A stretch of DNA of 64,000 nucleotides from Paragorgia papillata. Lineage: Eukaryota > Cnidaria > Anthozoa > Scleralcyonacea > Coralliidae. Made by a program: the position numbers and the translations under genes. Position 1 is the stretch's first letter. Each line of letters starts with the position of its first letter. The notes below the pieces were generated by a model, which did not search any database, was not told the origin of the DNA, and saw only the letters and a program-made list of their open reading frames with translations. This document shows, piece by piece, positions 11,031 to 23,455 of this stretch. The stretch covers positions 744,001-808,000 of the forward strand of contig JAWNZC010000285.1 of NCBI GenBank assembly GCA_035771165.1, in the 5' to 3' direction.

Positions 11031-11400
11031 AACTTTTTATGGATCGCTCATCGTAGTCAGCGCTAATGCACCTAGCTACTCTGCTGCACAAGAATGGTTT
11101 ACAAGTTTGCTTCCTTTGGCATTTGATGTCTTCAAGTGGGTGCCTAATTAATTAGTTTTTTTGTCTTGTACAAGAAAACTAATTGGTCTAGTATTTACCT
11201 TGAATAATAGAACTTGTATTTGTACAGGTAAGAAGCAGGTACAGGTAAGTTTAGAAAACTTTTTTACAAGTTCTTACATTACAAATAGAGCATTCTGGCA
11301 TTCGCCAGTGTAAATTCTAATGAGCCTACTGGGATAGTTTTAATGACTTTATGATGATTTTGAGACTTGATCATTTAGATCTTTAGGTGAAGTCGATGCC

Positions 11401-12732
11401 ATGTCTCTTCAATTCTTAAGTGTATTTTGCTTTACTACTATTCTTAACAACGTCAACATCAACCAGCCATACAACAATATTGGCCGAACTTTGCTGAAAC
11501 AAGATTTTATCCAAGACATAAAAGATTACACGAAAGTTCGTGAACAAACTATCGTCGTTCTACAATTAACAAAATGGCGGACAGTCTTACGGGTTAACTT
11601 GAAGATTATAAGATCCCGTGCTTGGACCATCCGGTATGCGAACTCTGAGTCAACTTTTCACAAGATAAATAAGCTGATATACGATATTGAACTGAATCAT
11701 GGACCACATAGTTTCTCTGTTAAAGGATCAGGACTAGGGGGTAAGAAAACTAACAACGTGAAGATAGCCTACTTAAATGTCCGCTCGCTTAAACGTAGAG
11801 AACATTTTACTTTGGTAAAGGAAACCGTGTTGGAGAATAAATTCGATGTATTCACCATATTTGAGACGTGGCTTAATAACTCCATTTCTGATTTGGAATT
11901 AGAAATACCAGGATATAACATCTATCGTATTGATCGCTTAAACAAAAAGGGTGGTGGAGTTTGTGTTTATGTCCTAAAAGCTTACAAGACCGAAGTCATT
12001 GGGAATATTTTTGGTGTATCTAGTACCGGGCTTCATCAATTGTGGATTAAAGTTCAAGTAAGAAATTTGAAATCCTTTCTTGTTTGTACCACGTATAGAC
12101 CTCCTGACGCTGCAGTAACTTGTTTTGATATAGATTTAAGGGCTAGCTTTATAACAGCATCTCTTCTAAATAAACAAATTTATATACTCGGAGATCTCAA
12201 CTGTAATTTACTGAACCTTAACAATCCTGACTCCAAAGCATTGATTAACTTTTGCCGCTGTTTTAATCTATCCCAGTTAGTAAGCTCGCCAACCAGAGTA
12301 ACTGATTCTACTGAATCATTAATAGATGTCATTCTGGCCTCGAATGCTACGCAAACAGTCCATGAAGTAAAAGTTCAGCATAGTTCAATAAGCGATCACG
12401 ATCTAGTTTACACCGTGTTAAAACTAAAGAAAGAGCATCAGAAGCCATTATATATTACAATACGAAGCTTCAAACACTATCAGCCTGATAAATTTTACGA
12501 AGATATTGCACAAGCACAATGGGCAGTTGCGGATGTTTTTGACGATGTTAAAGATAAACTGTTTGTGTTTACTAACTTATTTAACGGTATTCTAGACGAA
12601 CATGCACCTATCAAAACGATTAAACTTCGCGGACGACCGAATCCGTGTGTAACTGACGAGATTCGAGAACTTATGAGAATTCGAGACTCTTGGAAAAAAG
12701 AAGCCAGAATTACCAAAGATCCTTTCGCTTGA
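11401..12732 (+). CDS. LINE-A endonuclease domain and linker
   Basis: This 443-codon open frame has about 115 residues of unassigned N-terminus. An endonuclease/exonuclease/phosphatase domain follows: AYLNVRSL (first metal-binding Asn), ETWLNN (Glu), GGGVCVYV, YRPPD, GDLNCN (12190-12207) and SDHD (12391-12402). These are the catalytic signatures of the APE-type endonuclease that nicks the target DNA to prime reverse transcription. The frame ends at a TGA at 12730, inside the linker before the RT. The continuation 12733-12850 is readable in phase with further stops. Confidence 0.85.
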   Translation: MSLQFLSVFCFTTILNNVNINQPYNNIGRTLLKQDFIQDIKDYTKVREQTIVVLQLTKWRTVLRVNLKIIRSRAWTIRYANSESTFHKINKLIYDIELNHGPHSFSVKGSGLGGKKTNNVKIAYLNVRSLKRREHFTLVKETVLENKFDVFTIFETWLNNSISDLELEIPGYNIYRIDRLNKKGGGVCVYVLKAYKTEVIGNIFGVSSTGLHQLWIKVQVRNLKSFLVCTTYRPPDAAVTCFDIDLRASFITASLLNKQIYILGDLNCNLLNLNNPDSKALINFCRCFNLSQLVSSPTRVTDSTESLIDVILASNATQTVHEVKVQHSSISDHDLVYTVLKLKKEHQKPLYITIRSFKHYQPDKFYEDIAQAQWAVADVFDDVKDKLFVFTNLFNGILDEHAPIKTIKLRGRPNPCVTDEIRELMRIRDSWKKEARITKDPFA

Positions 12733-12855
12733 TCCCCGTATAAGAATTTTTGCGGTGAGGTAAAGCGTGAAATCAAATTAGCAGAGAGAGCATATATTGC
12801 CGAACAGATCCTCAGTAATAAAAATAACTCTAACTGTATCTGGAAATGAATACGC

Positions 12856-14591
12856 TTGTGTATACCTAAGAAGTCAACATCTCAAATAATCTACAGTAAA
12901 GACGATAAAATTGTAGCTGACGAATTTAATCATTTTTTTGCTTCAGTTGGCGGTACGACAGTAAAAACGATTGAAGAATTAGCATCGGAATACAATTACA
13001 ACTTAAATGAATCTCCATTTGTGCCTCAAAATTTTCCTTTGTTAGAACAGTTTACTTTCAGAGCTGTGGAGAGTAATGAAGTGGCATTAATTGTCAAGTC
13101 AATGGCGACCAACAAAGCCCCCGGAATAGACAAAATAACAATTCGTGTGATTAAAGACTGCCTACCAGCCATTCTACCTTCAATTACCTCTTTCATTAAT
13201 ACTTCTTTTGAATATGCCAACTTCCCAAATGTGTGGAAAATAGCAGAGGTGATACCCATTGTTAAGCAAGGCGACCATGAGATAGCAAATAACAATAGAC
13301 CAATTTCCTTGTTGCCTGTACTTTCCAAAGTCTGTGAAAGGATAGCTCACAATCAGTTCAGCTCTTACCTACTCTCATGAGATCCCCTAACATCGAAACA
13401 AAGTGGGAATAAACAGTGGCATTCAACTGAAACTTCAGTAATACAAACCACTGATGTGATCTTGAATGCAATTGACAAGAAACAACTGACCGCAGTCGTA
13501 CTCCTTGATGAGTAAAGCTTTTGATAGCGTCAATCACGAAATCCTGCTCGCTAAAATACAAAATGCAGGCGCTTCTTCCACCGTGATTCAGTGGTTTTGT
13601 AGCTATCTCACTTCTCGCTATCAGTCAGTACGAATTCATACAACTTTATCAGATCGACTTCCGGTCGTCAGTGGTGTACCGCAGGGCAGTATTCTTGGGC
13701 GGTTACTTTTTGGCATTTATGTCAATGATCTTCCCTCTGTTCCAAAACACAGTTCTGCTGAATGTTACGTGGATGATACGAAACTATCAATTTCATTGAA
13801 TTTCCAAAACCTGCATGACATCTTAACTGAAATGAATCACGACTTACTCAAAATACGCAACTGGTGTTAACCCAGGCAAAACGAAGCTTATACTATTTGG
13901 TAGCAGAAAAATGATATCCAGAGTTGAAGACTTCCGTTTGTTCTTTATGGGGGGGGAACTTTTACCCGTTAAGGTTGCAAAAGATCGTGGTGTTATTTTA
14001 GATTCCAACTTAACTTTTAATGACCACTTATTATTTACAGTTTCTTCTTGCATGTCCCGATTAGGCCAAATAAATCGTGTTAAACACGCTTTTGACAAGC
14101 ATACATTAATAATTATTATCAACTCTCTAGTTTTTAGTAAGCTATTTTACTGTTCTAATGTGTGGAGTAATACCTCAGAAACAAACTTAAATAAGCTTCA
14201 GGCAGTTCAGAATTTTGCGTGCCGTATTGTAAGTGGGGCGAAAAAGTTCGACCATGTAACCCCTATCCTGAAAGAACTCAGTTGGCTCCCTGTGAGACAG
14301 CAGCTTTATTTTTGTAATGCTATAATGTCATACAAATGTATGACAGGTTGTGCTCCTAATTATTTATCCGAGCAGTTCACCAAACGCTCCGAAGTGTCAA
14401 AACGTGTGACAAGGAACTCACAGAGTTTGAACATTCCTCTATTTGAAACAGTGAGCGGACAGAGAACTTTTTATTACCGAATAGTCAAAATTTGGAACTC
14501 TCTACATCGCAATCTCAAGTTATGTAGATCAATTAAAGACTTTAAACAGCAACTCAAAAAACAACTTTTAAATGAATTTATAAATAATTGA
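12856..14591 (+). pseudogene. LINE-A reverse transcriptase, broken
   Basis: Three open stretches (12856-13380, 13505-13870, 13911-14591) together give a LINE RT: the ATNKAPGIDKI fingers motif, RPISLLPVLSK, SKAFDSVNHEILL (catalytic Asp region), SGVPQGSILG, YVDD (13766-13777) and a C-terminal region ending near IWNSLHRNLK. In-frame stops lie near 13378 and 13514 and a frameshift near 13868, so no active enzyme can be made. One G in the SILGPLL motif has become R (SILGRLL), another sign of decay. Confidence 0.85.
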
Positions 14592-15208
14592 TTTTATTTA
14601 TTTAATTAGGTATATAGCTTGTATGTACTTAGATTTGTAATTATTTGTCTCTGAAAAGCCCTCTTGGGGACGTGGCAATAAATTTGTATGTATGTATGTA
14701 TGTATGTATGATGCAGAAATACATGTCTATATGTACATTAGGTTGTTATTACTCATGCCCCCAAATCACCTGAATACAGCTCTGTTCCAAAATTATTTTG
14801 TCATTATAAATGGGACACTGTTTGTGATACTGATACATACACTCAGACATACAAAAAATATACACAATTTTTACTTTATTTGGTTACTTCAATGTACACC
14901 ATATTATTTTACTGTATATGTTATAACACAGTAGGTACAGTACATGTATATTATGTTGAGATGGGATTAGTTCTTTTTTGTTTTATGGCATTTCTTGGAG
15001 ATGCACTGAATAAAAAATTCAATCTGTATTTATTAAATGGGGTAGAGACTTGAGCAAGCACGATGTCAAAAACCACAATCACCTCGGATGAAATGTAAAT
15101 CTCTGCTCTATCGCTCCTTGGGTACTTAGTAGCGCCCTCTTGAAATCGGAAAAAAATGTCGCGAGGGGACAAAAACAGCGACGCGGCCGCGCACTTGAAG
15201 CTGAAGAA

Positions 15209-17296
15209 TTACTGGGTCGAGGAATGACCTGAGTAATGAGTATGACCCCAAGCAATTAAAGAATATGTGAGGTAAGGATAAAGCAATGCATAGTGTAAGC
15301 TAACAAGAGTTTTTAGATCGACAAAATATCTTACATTTGAGAGCAAACCAACATTTCTTTTAACATGGGCATTCCATTTAAGGTTGCTATCTAGCATTAC
15401 GCCAATATATTGAATAGACTTTCCCTCTTTAAGAGGTTTATTGGAGACATTAAGCCGTAAAGAAAATGGTATATTTTTTTGGGTAGGATGAAATATCATA
15501 AAACTTGAGTTGTCAATGTTTAGCGAAAGTTTATTAGCTAGCACAAAGCCACCGATTTACTAGCTTAAGTTCTTCATTAATTAAATATTCAAGATCCTTT
15601 AAACTCTTGTTAGCATAAAAAAGGTTAGAATCATCAGCAAATAGATGAAAATCAAAAAGGTTGGAACATTGATAAAAAATAATTTATATATAATAGAAAT
15701 AATAATGGTCCAAGAACTGATCCCTGCATGCAATATAACAAATTGCTTACGGTCTGTTAAATAAGAAACAAACCAGTCCTTTGCGACGCCACAGATACCA
15801 TAAATATCTAATTTGCTTAACAAAATTGAACGATTCACAGTATCAAATGCTTTACTTCAATCCAAAAAAATGCCACAGGAAAAATATCCTTCCTCTATAG
15901 CATTTTGAATTTTATCAATGATGCATAATATGGCATGCTCAGTGGAGTGGCATGATCTAAATCGAAACTGTTTACTGTATAAAATGTTGTTCTTAATAAT
16001 ATAATCGATGTCTTTTATACATAACTTTTTCCAGGATTCTATTGAAAATGCTTAAAAGTGAAATTGGGCGATAATTTTCACACACTGCATGTGGACCCTT
16101 CTTGTACACAGGAAGTACTCTAGCCAATTTTAAATGGTCTGGTACAATTCCAGAAGAAAAAGATTGATTGTAGAAAATTTCCAGTGGTTTGGAAATCAAG
16201 GCTTTTAGACACTTTAGTATTTTATTTGGGATACTAAAAGCCGTAAAAGGACCTGTAGTTTTATTTGAGTGTAGTTCAGAAGTTTCGTCCTCTATTTCTG
16301 TATATAAAGTAGGAAAAAGGTAAAAACTCCTGGACAAGCTAGGTGGAAGAAAGTCCATTGGACTGATCTCAGTTGGAGAAATACGATCAGCCAGATTTTT
16401 TCCAATATTAAGAAACAAATTATTAAATTCATTGGCAATTTTTGTTGTATCAGTTATTTCTACGCCATCCCTTTGTAATCTAGATGGCGGGTGTACATCA
16501 TGTGATTTAGTAGAAATAATCTGCTTTATACCTAACCAAGTCATTTTGCTGTTATTCTTATTCACTGTAAAATAGTTATAATAATTTCTTTTAATTTAAT
16601 AAGATGATTCAGTTTATTTCTATGTAATCGTAATTTTATTAGATCATTAGTTAATTTTGTTTTAAGGAATTTTTATGCAGCTTATTTTTTACTTTAATAG
16701 AGGCTCTAATACCATATGTTATCCAAGGTTTACTTTTATTTTTATATTGTTTCTTAGATAATGTACATACAGGAATATGTTTATCAATGACATTGGTGAT
16801 AACAGAATGGAAAGCATCAAATATCGCATTAGGTCCATGGCAATGTGATAAAAATTTATCGGCAATCAATAAGTCTAACTTCATTTTGCAAAGCCAATTC
16901 ATTAAAATCAGAATAATCTCTATAGGCTTTTCTTTTCCTCTGAGAAATAGGAAAATTGTAAATAAGCAAAAGATTAGGAAGGTGGTCAGACATGTCACAA
17001 ATCAAATTACCACTGATTAAACTATGATCAATAGAGTTAAAGAAAATGTTGTCTATTAAAGTAGCAGAGTGATTAGTAGGTTTGAAAATTTGAGGATGAA
17101 AAGAATAAGTACCTAGAGTACTTATAAAATCATCCGTATCTTCGTGCTGCTCATATTTGAGCAAATCAATGTTGAAATCACCCATAATTACACAATATTT
17201 CCTTTCTCTATGGATTTTTTCTATAATAGAGTTTTTAAACATTCCATGAAATTGGAAATATTGATAGTATGTCTATAAATAATTCCACATAAAATT
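15209..17296 (-). pseudogene. LINE-B, main part (endonuclease C-terminus and RT)
   Basis: Reading down the minus strand: CVIMGDFNIDLL and a DNIFFNS / MSDHLPNLL block of an APE-type endonuclease (17242-16856). Next come a linker (16998-16651) and the RT fingers with VLPVYKKG and NYRPISLLS (16565-15993), then [13 protein letters not shown] (about 15840), a [10 protein letters not shown] remnant, an LFADDSNLF catalytic block near 15640 and ANKLSLN plus thumb to 15209. Several stops and frameshifts break it. The 3' end is missing: homology stops abruptly at about 15205, with no tail. The N-terminal part lies beyond the nested LINE-C. Confidence 0.8.
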
Positions 17297-18511
17297 TTTT
17301 TGTGTGACTTATTAGTGTGGAAGATAGCTAAAGTAAATCCTATCTACAAAAATCAAGGAAGCAGGAAGGACAAACAAAATTACCGACCAATATCAATTCT
17401 CCCCATTCTTTCAAAGTTATACGAGAGGCATATCTACGAGGCTCTTCATGCGCACCTGTCAAGCAACAACTTATTATACGGTCTACAGTCAGGTTTTCGA
17501 TCACTGCATTCGACAGAGACTGCTCTCATACGCCGTTTAGACCAAATTTTATTTAACCTTGATAAAAACAATGTGAGTGCCCTAGTGCTGGTGGACTACA
17601 GCAAAGCATTTGATCTAATCGACCATGAAATTCTACTTGCTAAGTTGAATGTATATGGCATTGATGACACTAATCTACAATTTTTCAAGAATTATCTTTT
17701 GGACCGGAAGCAATATGTTGAGGTGAATGGCTGTAAATCCACACCCTTAAGCGTCACTTATGGCGTTCCTCAAGGGAGCATTTTGGGGCAAAAAACTTTC
17801 CAAAAAAATTGGCCTTCTGAAGAAATTGCGAGGATATCTGCCTATCAGAGAGAGAAAACTGTTTTATAATGCTATTATAAAGCCGCAGCTGATGTATGGC
17901 AGCACGATATGGAGTTCATGTTGTTCTACTGGAGACTTACATAGGATTTTTAAACTTCAAAAGAGAGCTGCTCGCATAATCTTAGAAACTGATACTTTTA
18001 CCAGAACAATTGATAATTTTGCAAAGTTAGGATGGTTACCTTTTTACGATGAAGTTAAGATAAATAAATGCTCACTTATTTATAAGAGATGATGAAGCAC
18101 CAACCTATATAGATAAATTGTTATTGAACAACTTTTCTATCCATGGTAGAGAGACGAGACACGGAAAGCATAATTTAGTCTGTCCTAAATTTAATCGTAT
18201 TACTGAAGGAGGTAGATCATTCACGGTTACAAGTATAAAGTTATGGAATAGTCTCCCACAGGAAATTAAAAAGAAACCTAGTCTTGCCTCTTTCAAATCC
18301 TCCCTTAGAAACTTTTTTATTGAATCGTATAAAGACATTGATCGCTTTGAAATTTTAATGTAATTTTATATGTGTTAGATCTCTATTTATAAACTAGTTT
18401 AATATATCTTATTTGTATTTAGGTAAATTTGAGGGCCACAAGTTTATCAGCCAATCGCTGTCATGTGTCACCCTCGTGAAATAAAGTTGTTCATTCATTC
18501 ATTAATAAGCT
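17297..18511 (+). mobile_element. LINE-C: 5'-truncated and internally deleted LINE nested in LINE-B
   Basis: It starts inside the RT (VWKIAKVNPIYKN) and contains NYRPISILPILSK, SKAFDLIDHEILL and GVPQGSILG. After SILG the sequence jumps to KKLSKKIGLLKKLRGYLP. The catalytic YADD region is therefore lost through a deletion of a few hundred bases near 17785. The rest continues through LQKRAARIILE to a C-terminal block with IKLWNSLPQEI. The 3' tail is a TTCA repeat at about 18490-18508. The flanking bases on the two sides (ATTA left, ATTA right) look like a 4-bp target duplication. Removing LINE-C reconnects the LINE-B frame around WIEL-I. Confidence 0.85.
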
Positions 18512-18985
18512 CTATCCAGAGAGTTTCAAAATCATTGTTAGCAATCGAGACCTCATCCCTGATCTTGAAACTCAAGTTATCTTGTACAAAAAATCCAACA
18601 CCTCCTGCATTTGAGAGGCTAGGTTGAGATACAAAAATATTTCCAGGTATATGATGGTTTGAAAGGCTCGTTTGATTAACATTATGCTTAATTTCAGAGA
18701 GACCAATAACGGAGAAAGGATGAGATAATTCAGAAAGTAATTGTCAACGTTAGCTCCTAAGCTCCTTATATTACAATGGAGAAGTGATAAACAATGCCTG
18801 AGAGATAAACACTCCTTAATATCGGCATTAACATGAAATTCATAAGGTGTATAATAATTAAAGTTTTGATCATTTAAGGGAATAAACGACTCAGCACTTA
18901 AAAAGTTAGTATACGGTGCACTCTTAACTAAAGGAGATGTTAGTTTTAAATAAGGCAAGGAAGTAAAGATCAAAATCAAGGATCA
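18512..18985 (-). pseudogene. LINE-B, N-terminal endonuclease part
   Basis: The frame 18979-18572 includes LSLLHCNIRSLGANVDN, the N-terminal motif of LINE endonucleases, and a hydrophobic strand region. It continues past a frameshift to VQDNLSFKIRDEV and FETLWIEL at 18515, where LINE-C interrupts. This is the missing beginning of the minus-strand LINE at 15209-17296. Confidence 0.8.
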
Positions 18986-19205
18986 AAATCAAGGATCCAA
19001 TCTAGTCCTGTCATGGGTAGGACTTGAACATTCACGACATGATCTAAATGATAAACAAGACACCTGGTCAGGCGTTCACTCGAGCTACTGGAAAATCGCA
19101 GTGAGTAGGTGGAGGTGTTTTGGATAAAAGGTCATAAAAGGTACTGAAATTGTTATGAGGTACTGAAATTGTTATGAAAGCTGCAATCACACACATGCGC
19201 AGGTT

Positions 19206-19436
19206 ATCACGTGCACAGTGGCGTAGCCAGGGGGGCAAGGGGCAACCCCACTCTCATCCCCACGGTCTTTAAGACTCCGTTCTATTACACTTGAAATACA
19301 TGGAGAAACTTGTAGGGTGTACACTTGTTTTAGGGCAAAGTGAGTAGACTATAGTAATGTTTTAATTTTCAGGGGGAGCATGCCTCCCCCTTTAGGAGCT
19401 TGAGGAGCTCAGGTGCCCCCCCAAGACCCTGGCTAT
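19206..19436. mobile_element. hAT-type MITE remnant
   Basis: The left end CAGTGGCGTAGCCAGGGGGG and an internal right arm CCCCCCCAAGACCCTGGCTA are inverted relatives. The CAGTGGCGTAGC terminus is typical of hAT elements. The outer bases of the right end are decayed, and no clear 8-bp duplication is visible. Confidence 0.55.
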
Positions 19437-19439
19437 CTA

Positions 19440-20130
19440 TTACTCTATTACAGTCTAAATACATTGGTCACAGACAAAAGTCAAAACACAATCTAATTCT
19501 CCGATAGAAAACGCAATTCGCAATACACAAAACACGATTGCCTGTTTAATATGTTTAATATTTCCATACAGCGTTGAGCCTCATTCACTTGAGCGTTCAC
19601 ATGTCGAGTTAAATATCAACATATTAACACAGCATGTTTACCTGTCAAGCCGTCACTTGCAAGTTCACTTCATCAACGTCCTTTGTGCTTCAATGCATTC
19701 ACAGCATTTCAGTAATTCAATGACATTTCATATAGCATTGTGTTCAAGTTTCTATTCGTGTTTAGTTTTGTAAGTTCGGGAGTCATACATTCGAAATCGC
19801 TCGTCATGTTATAGTGTAGTCTACCGCAATCAGCGTGCGGCTGTAAGCATATATAATATCAAGGTACTTGCTAGCGACATTATACTGACCAATAACTGTC
19901 TGTGAACATACTGAACACGTCCAAGAAAGAACACTTCACTTCAAACAACTTCATCAGACATCAGGAAAGCGAAGAAAGAACGTATGAAGATTAGCATTTT
20001 AGCACGCATCAGTTTCGCAAAGCCTGACGGGATGACGTAATTGATTGCCAATTCGAAACATCGACAAAATAAAAATAATATGAACGGAGCCGAAACCTAG
20101 CCTCGGCCTACCACAGGTAGCCCGAGTAAT
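19440..20130. other. no gene seen
   Basis: Unique AT-rich DNA with short frames only. A CGGAGCC / GGCCTACC-rich patch near 20085-20125 precedes the TGTC microsatellite. I see no element boundary I can support. Confidence 0.45.
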
Positions 20131-20137
20131 AAATTAC

Positions 20138-20138
20138 T

Positions 20139-20173
<35 letters not shown>
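20138..20173. repeat. (TGTC)n microsatellite
   Basis: Eight to nine TGTC units with one TTTG interruption. Confidence 0.9.
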
Positions 20174-20410
20174 AGTATTGTATTGGTTAAGTTACACGAA
20201 GTATATAGGTAATTATGGTCATGTGATGGAGGAGATCGGAAGAATACAAATGGCGTGTGATAGTCCTGTTTAATAAATGTTTGATGTAAATGAAATCCAA
20301 GAGAATCGGATATGTAAATATTGACGGTATAACAAATGGCGACGAGGATGAACTTGTCTATGGTTGGTTTTCGATTAATTGGTAATTTTATTCGATAAAT
20401 TGGTACAAAT

Positions 20411-21622
20411 ATGAACGAGAACGTCGAAACACAAGCAAGTAACTCGAGTGCAACTTCTTCGAACAGGAATGCGAAAGTACTAGACGTCCGTGGTCTACCT
20501 TGCTTCGACCCCAAGGGAGATTCAAATACACTATCAGTTCGGTGGAGACGATGGAAACGTGCTTTCAACCTGTACATGGTGTCAAGAGGAGTTACGAACA
20601 AAGGATAGAAAGTTGCTTTGTTATTGCACTCAGGAGGTATGGAATTACAAGAGATTTACTATACGCTCGCACCTGACAGTGAGGAAAACAACTTGGAAAA
20701 CTGTTTAACCGTCTTGGATAATTATTTTACACCCAAGGTAAATGTTCCTTTTGAACGACATATGTTTCAACAGATGCAGCAAAAGGACGGTGAAACCATT
20801 GATCAATCAGTTTGTTTGTCGATTGCGTCAAAAGGCTGTATCATGAGAATTTGCTAATGTTGATGAAGCCATCCGTGACCAACTTATTGAAAAATGTAGA
20901 GATGCTAAACTCCGCCGGAAGTTCCTTGAAAAGTCAGGTACTGTAACTTTAACCATGCTACAGGACACTGCCAGAGTTCACGAAGCTGTTGACACACAAA
21001 TGCAATCTATGGAAAAATCTGATGCAGTCAAGTGCATGGAATATTTCAAGGTGATCGAAAGGGAAAGAGAAAGCCTACAAACGGATCTGGAAATGGCACA
21101 TCTGACGAAAACCCGAGGGAGACCAGGAAGTGTTACCGATGTAATATGACAGGTCACATTGGGCGTGATAAATGTTGTCCTATCAGAGGAAAGGTATGTA
21201 AGAAGTGTGGAATCGAGGGTCACTTTACTGTATGTTGTAAAACCAAAATCCCCAAGAAACCTCCCAGTGCTAAACAACGTCAACATGGAGCTTATCAAGT
21301 AAAGGAGAAGTCCAAAGAAGACGAAACAGATGAGTATGCATTTGCTATAAAACCTGGTAACAACAAATCAAGTGGAATTGTAGATCTCAAGTTGGGAGGT
21401 GTAGAATTAAAGAGAGTTGATTCAGGAGCATCGTGCAATATAATGGATCGAGCTACATGGGATAATATGAAACAAAGGGGAGTAAAGTGCAAATCCCAGA
21501 AATGTGGAAAGAAATTATTTGTATATGGCCAAGCAGAACCAATTGAAGTACTGGGAACATTTGAAAGTCACATAAAAGTAACATTTGAAAAAATTACATT
21601 TTCTGTAATTATTTGGGTGTAA
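20411..21622 (+). pseudogene. gypsy gag and protease, frameshifted
   Basis: An ATG at 20411 starts a short acidic N-terminus, then a capsid-like stretch (WRRWKRAFNLYM) that shifts frame near 20605 and again near 20855. The nucleocapsid has two CCHC-like zinc knuckles (CYRCNMTGHIGRDKC and CKKCGIEGHFTVCC, about 21128-21240) that bind the element RNA. The protease active site follows (VDSGASCNIM, about 21417), then a GTFESHIKV strand. The ORF ends at 21620 at what looks like a frameshift before the linker. The several shifts mean no full Gag-Pol can be translated. Confidence 0.8.
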
Positions 21623-21639
21623 GCTGTGTAGATGAATGA

Positions 21640-23455
21640 GTTCACTGTAGTTGAGGGGCCAGGAAAAGTTCTACTGGGAAAAGATACAGCTGAAAAACTG
21701 AACGTTTTGAGAGTTGTACCACCACATATCCCAGGTACCTACCCAGTTACAAGTAAGGCAATGCGAAGGACATTATGAAGGACATTGCAGATGTATTCTT
21801 GGAAGTTGGAAAACTAAAGGATTACCAGCTCAAATTACACATCAATGAAAGTGTCAAGCCAGTAGCCCAACCAGAAAGAAGATTACCTTTTGGCCTCGGA
21901 GAGAAAGTTGACAAGAAGCTTGATGAGTTACTGGAAGAAGATATTATTGAAGAAGTTCCAAGTGGTCCTACAGATTGGATCTCACCTCTTGTGGTTGTAC
22001 GAATACCAGACGGTGATATACACCTCTGCATCGACATAAGGCGAGCAAATTGAAAGGGAGAGACCCTATTCCAACTATGGAAGAAGTTCTGTATGAATGA
22101 AATGGGTCCACTGTCTACAGCTAGTTCGATTTGCAATGGGGATTCCACCAAGTCGAGCTTGAAGAAACTTCACGTGGAATCACCACATTTGTGACCCACC
22201 GAGGCCTGTATATAGGTACAAGAGGTTAATGTTTGGAATCACCTCAGCCCCTGAGAAATACCAAAAGATCGTTAAAGATGTATTGATTGGCTGCAAGGGA
22301 GTTTCAAATATTGCAGATGATTTGATCATTCATGGACGGCGGATGAGCAACTGACTGCTTCACCGTCTCCAAGATTGTGGATTAACCTTGAATGCAAGTG
22401 TCAGTTTAGGCTTCCAAAGCTGACATTCTTTGGACATGATCTTAGCAAGAGTGGTGTATCACCCAGTGAAGAGAAGGTGGCGACAATTCAAGATGATAAA
22501 CCTCCACAAAACGCTGCAGAAGTTAGGTCTTTCTTAGGCCTAGTGCAGTATTGCGCCAAGTTTCTACCCGATTTTGCACAAGTGGCGGAACCAATGAGAA
22601 AGCTGACAAGAAAGAACCAGCAGTTTGAATGGGGGAAAACCCAACAGCAATCTTTCCTGAAGTTCAAAAATCTCTTAACCCAAGCAGAAACCCTTGCATA
22701 CTTCAAGAACGACTGTAAGCCGCGCATTGTTGCTGATGCAGGTCCCACAGGTGTTGCAGCAGTCCTGACACAGTTGCAAGATGGTTCATGGAGAGTAATT
22801 TCGTATGCATCAGGAATCTCACCGATGTTGAAAGAAGATATTCCCAAACAGAAAAAGAAGGGTTAGCATTGGTGTGGGCATGTGAAAGATTCAGATTGTA
22901 CGTCTATAGTCGTGAATTCGAGCTTGAGAGTGACCACAAACAATTGCAATACATCTACAACACATCCTCGAAACTTTCTGCAAGACTAGAAAGATGGGTG
23001 CTTCGTTTACAAGGTTATAATTTCAACGTGGTTTATCGCTCTGGTAAGACGAACATAGCTGATGCCTTGTCAAGACTGAACTCCAAGAATCCGAAAGATT
23101 ACAGTGGGGAGAAAGCTGATTTTGTACGACTCTTTGCACAGGAGAGCACACTGGTGGCATTAACAGCAAAACAAGTTGAGAGAGAGTCAGAGAAGGATCC
23201 TGAACTTATCAGGTTAGACAATACATACAAAGTGGAAATTGGTCCCAGTGCAAGATGCCATATTATTCAAGTGTAAAGGACGAACTTTGTATTATTGGTC
23301 AGCTGGTGATGCGTGGAACAAGGATTGTGATACCACAACGTCTTAGTGATGAAGTGTTGGGATTAGCCCATTTGTACAATCGCTTCAACGTTCTCTTTAT
23401 CCTTATCTCCATACTGGTATGCCACGAATTTCATACACTCCCACGTATCGACTAA
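21640..23455 (+). pseudogene. gypsy RT, RNase H and integrase start, broken
   Basis: RT fingers are at 21775-22053 (PERRLPF, EEDIIEEV, WISPLVVV), then a stop-rich stretch with readable pieces (DLQWGFHQ, ADDLIIHG near 22315). The connection domain and RNase H are at 22375-22866 and 22788-23276 (FFGHDLSKSG, FLGLVQYCAKFLP, ADAGPTGVAAVL, SDHKQLQYIY, YRSGKTNIADALSRL). The last stretch, LVMRGTRIVIPQRLSDEV and LGLAH, is the beginning of the integrase zinc-binding region, where homology ends. The catalytic integrase core is absent. Confidence 0.8.

Larger units (their letters stand above)
11401..14710 (+). mobile_element. LINE-A: long non-LTR retrotransposon with endonuclease and RT
   Basis: The copy runs from at least 11401 to a (TGTA)n tail at about 14682-14710, the kind of short-repeat 3' tail seen in CR1/L2-like LINEs. 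It carries an APE-type endonuclease and an RT, both broken by stops. The 5' boundary is not defined: the 370 bases before 11401 show no homology I recognise. The tail and the C-terminal NSL block (IVKIWNSLH) show that the 3' end is intact. Confidence 0.85.
20171..23455 (+). mobile_element. Ty3/gypsy retrotransposon, truncated in integrase
   Basis: A possible short 5' LTR (about 20171-20335, TGTAGTATTG to GGTATAACA) is followed by TGGCGACGAGGATGAAC at 20337, a plausible primer binding site. Gag, protease, RT, RNase H and the start of integrase follow in the Ty3/gypsy order. Homology stops at about 23425, within the integrase zinc-binding region. I found no 3' LTR, so the LTR boundaries cannot be confirmed by comparison. 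The copy is a truncated fossil. Confidence 0.8.

Noticed and set aside
20134..20601. 155-codon minus-strand frame over the gypsy 5' end
   Set aside because: Antisense of the putative LTR and gag start and of the TGTC microsatellite; no recognisable domain.
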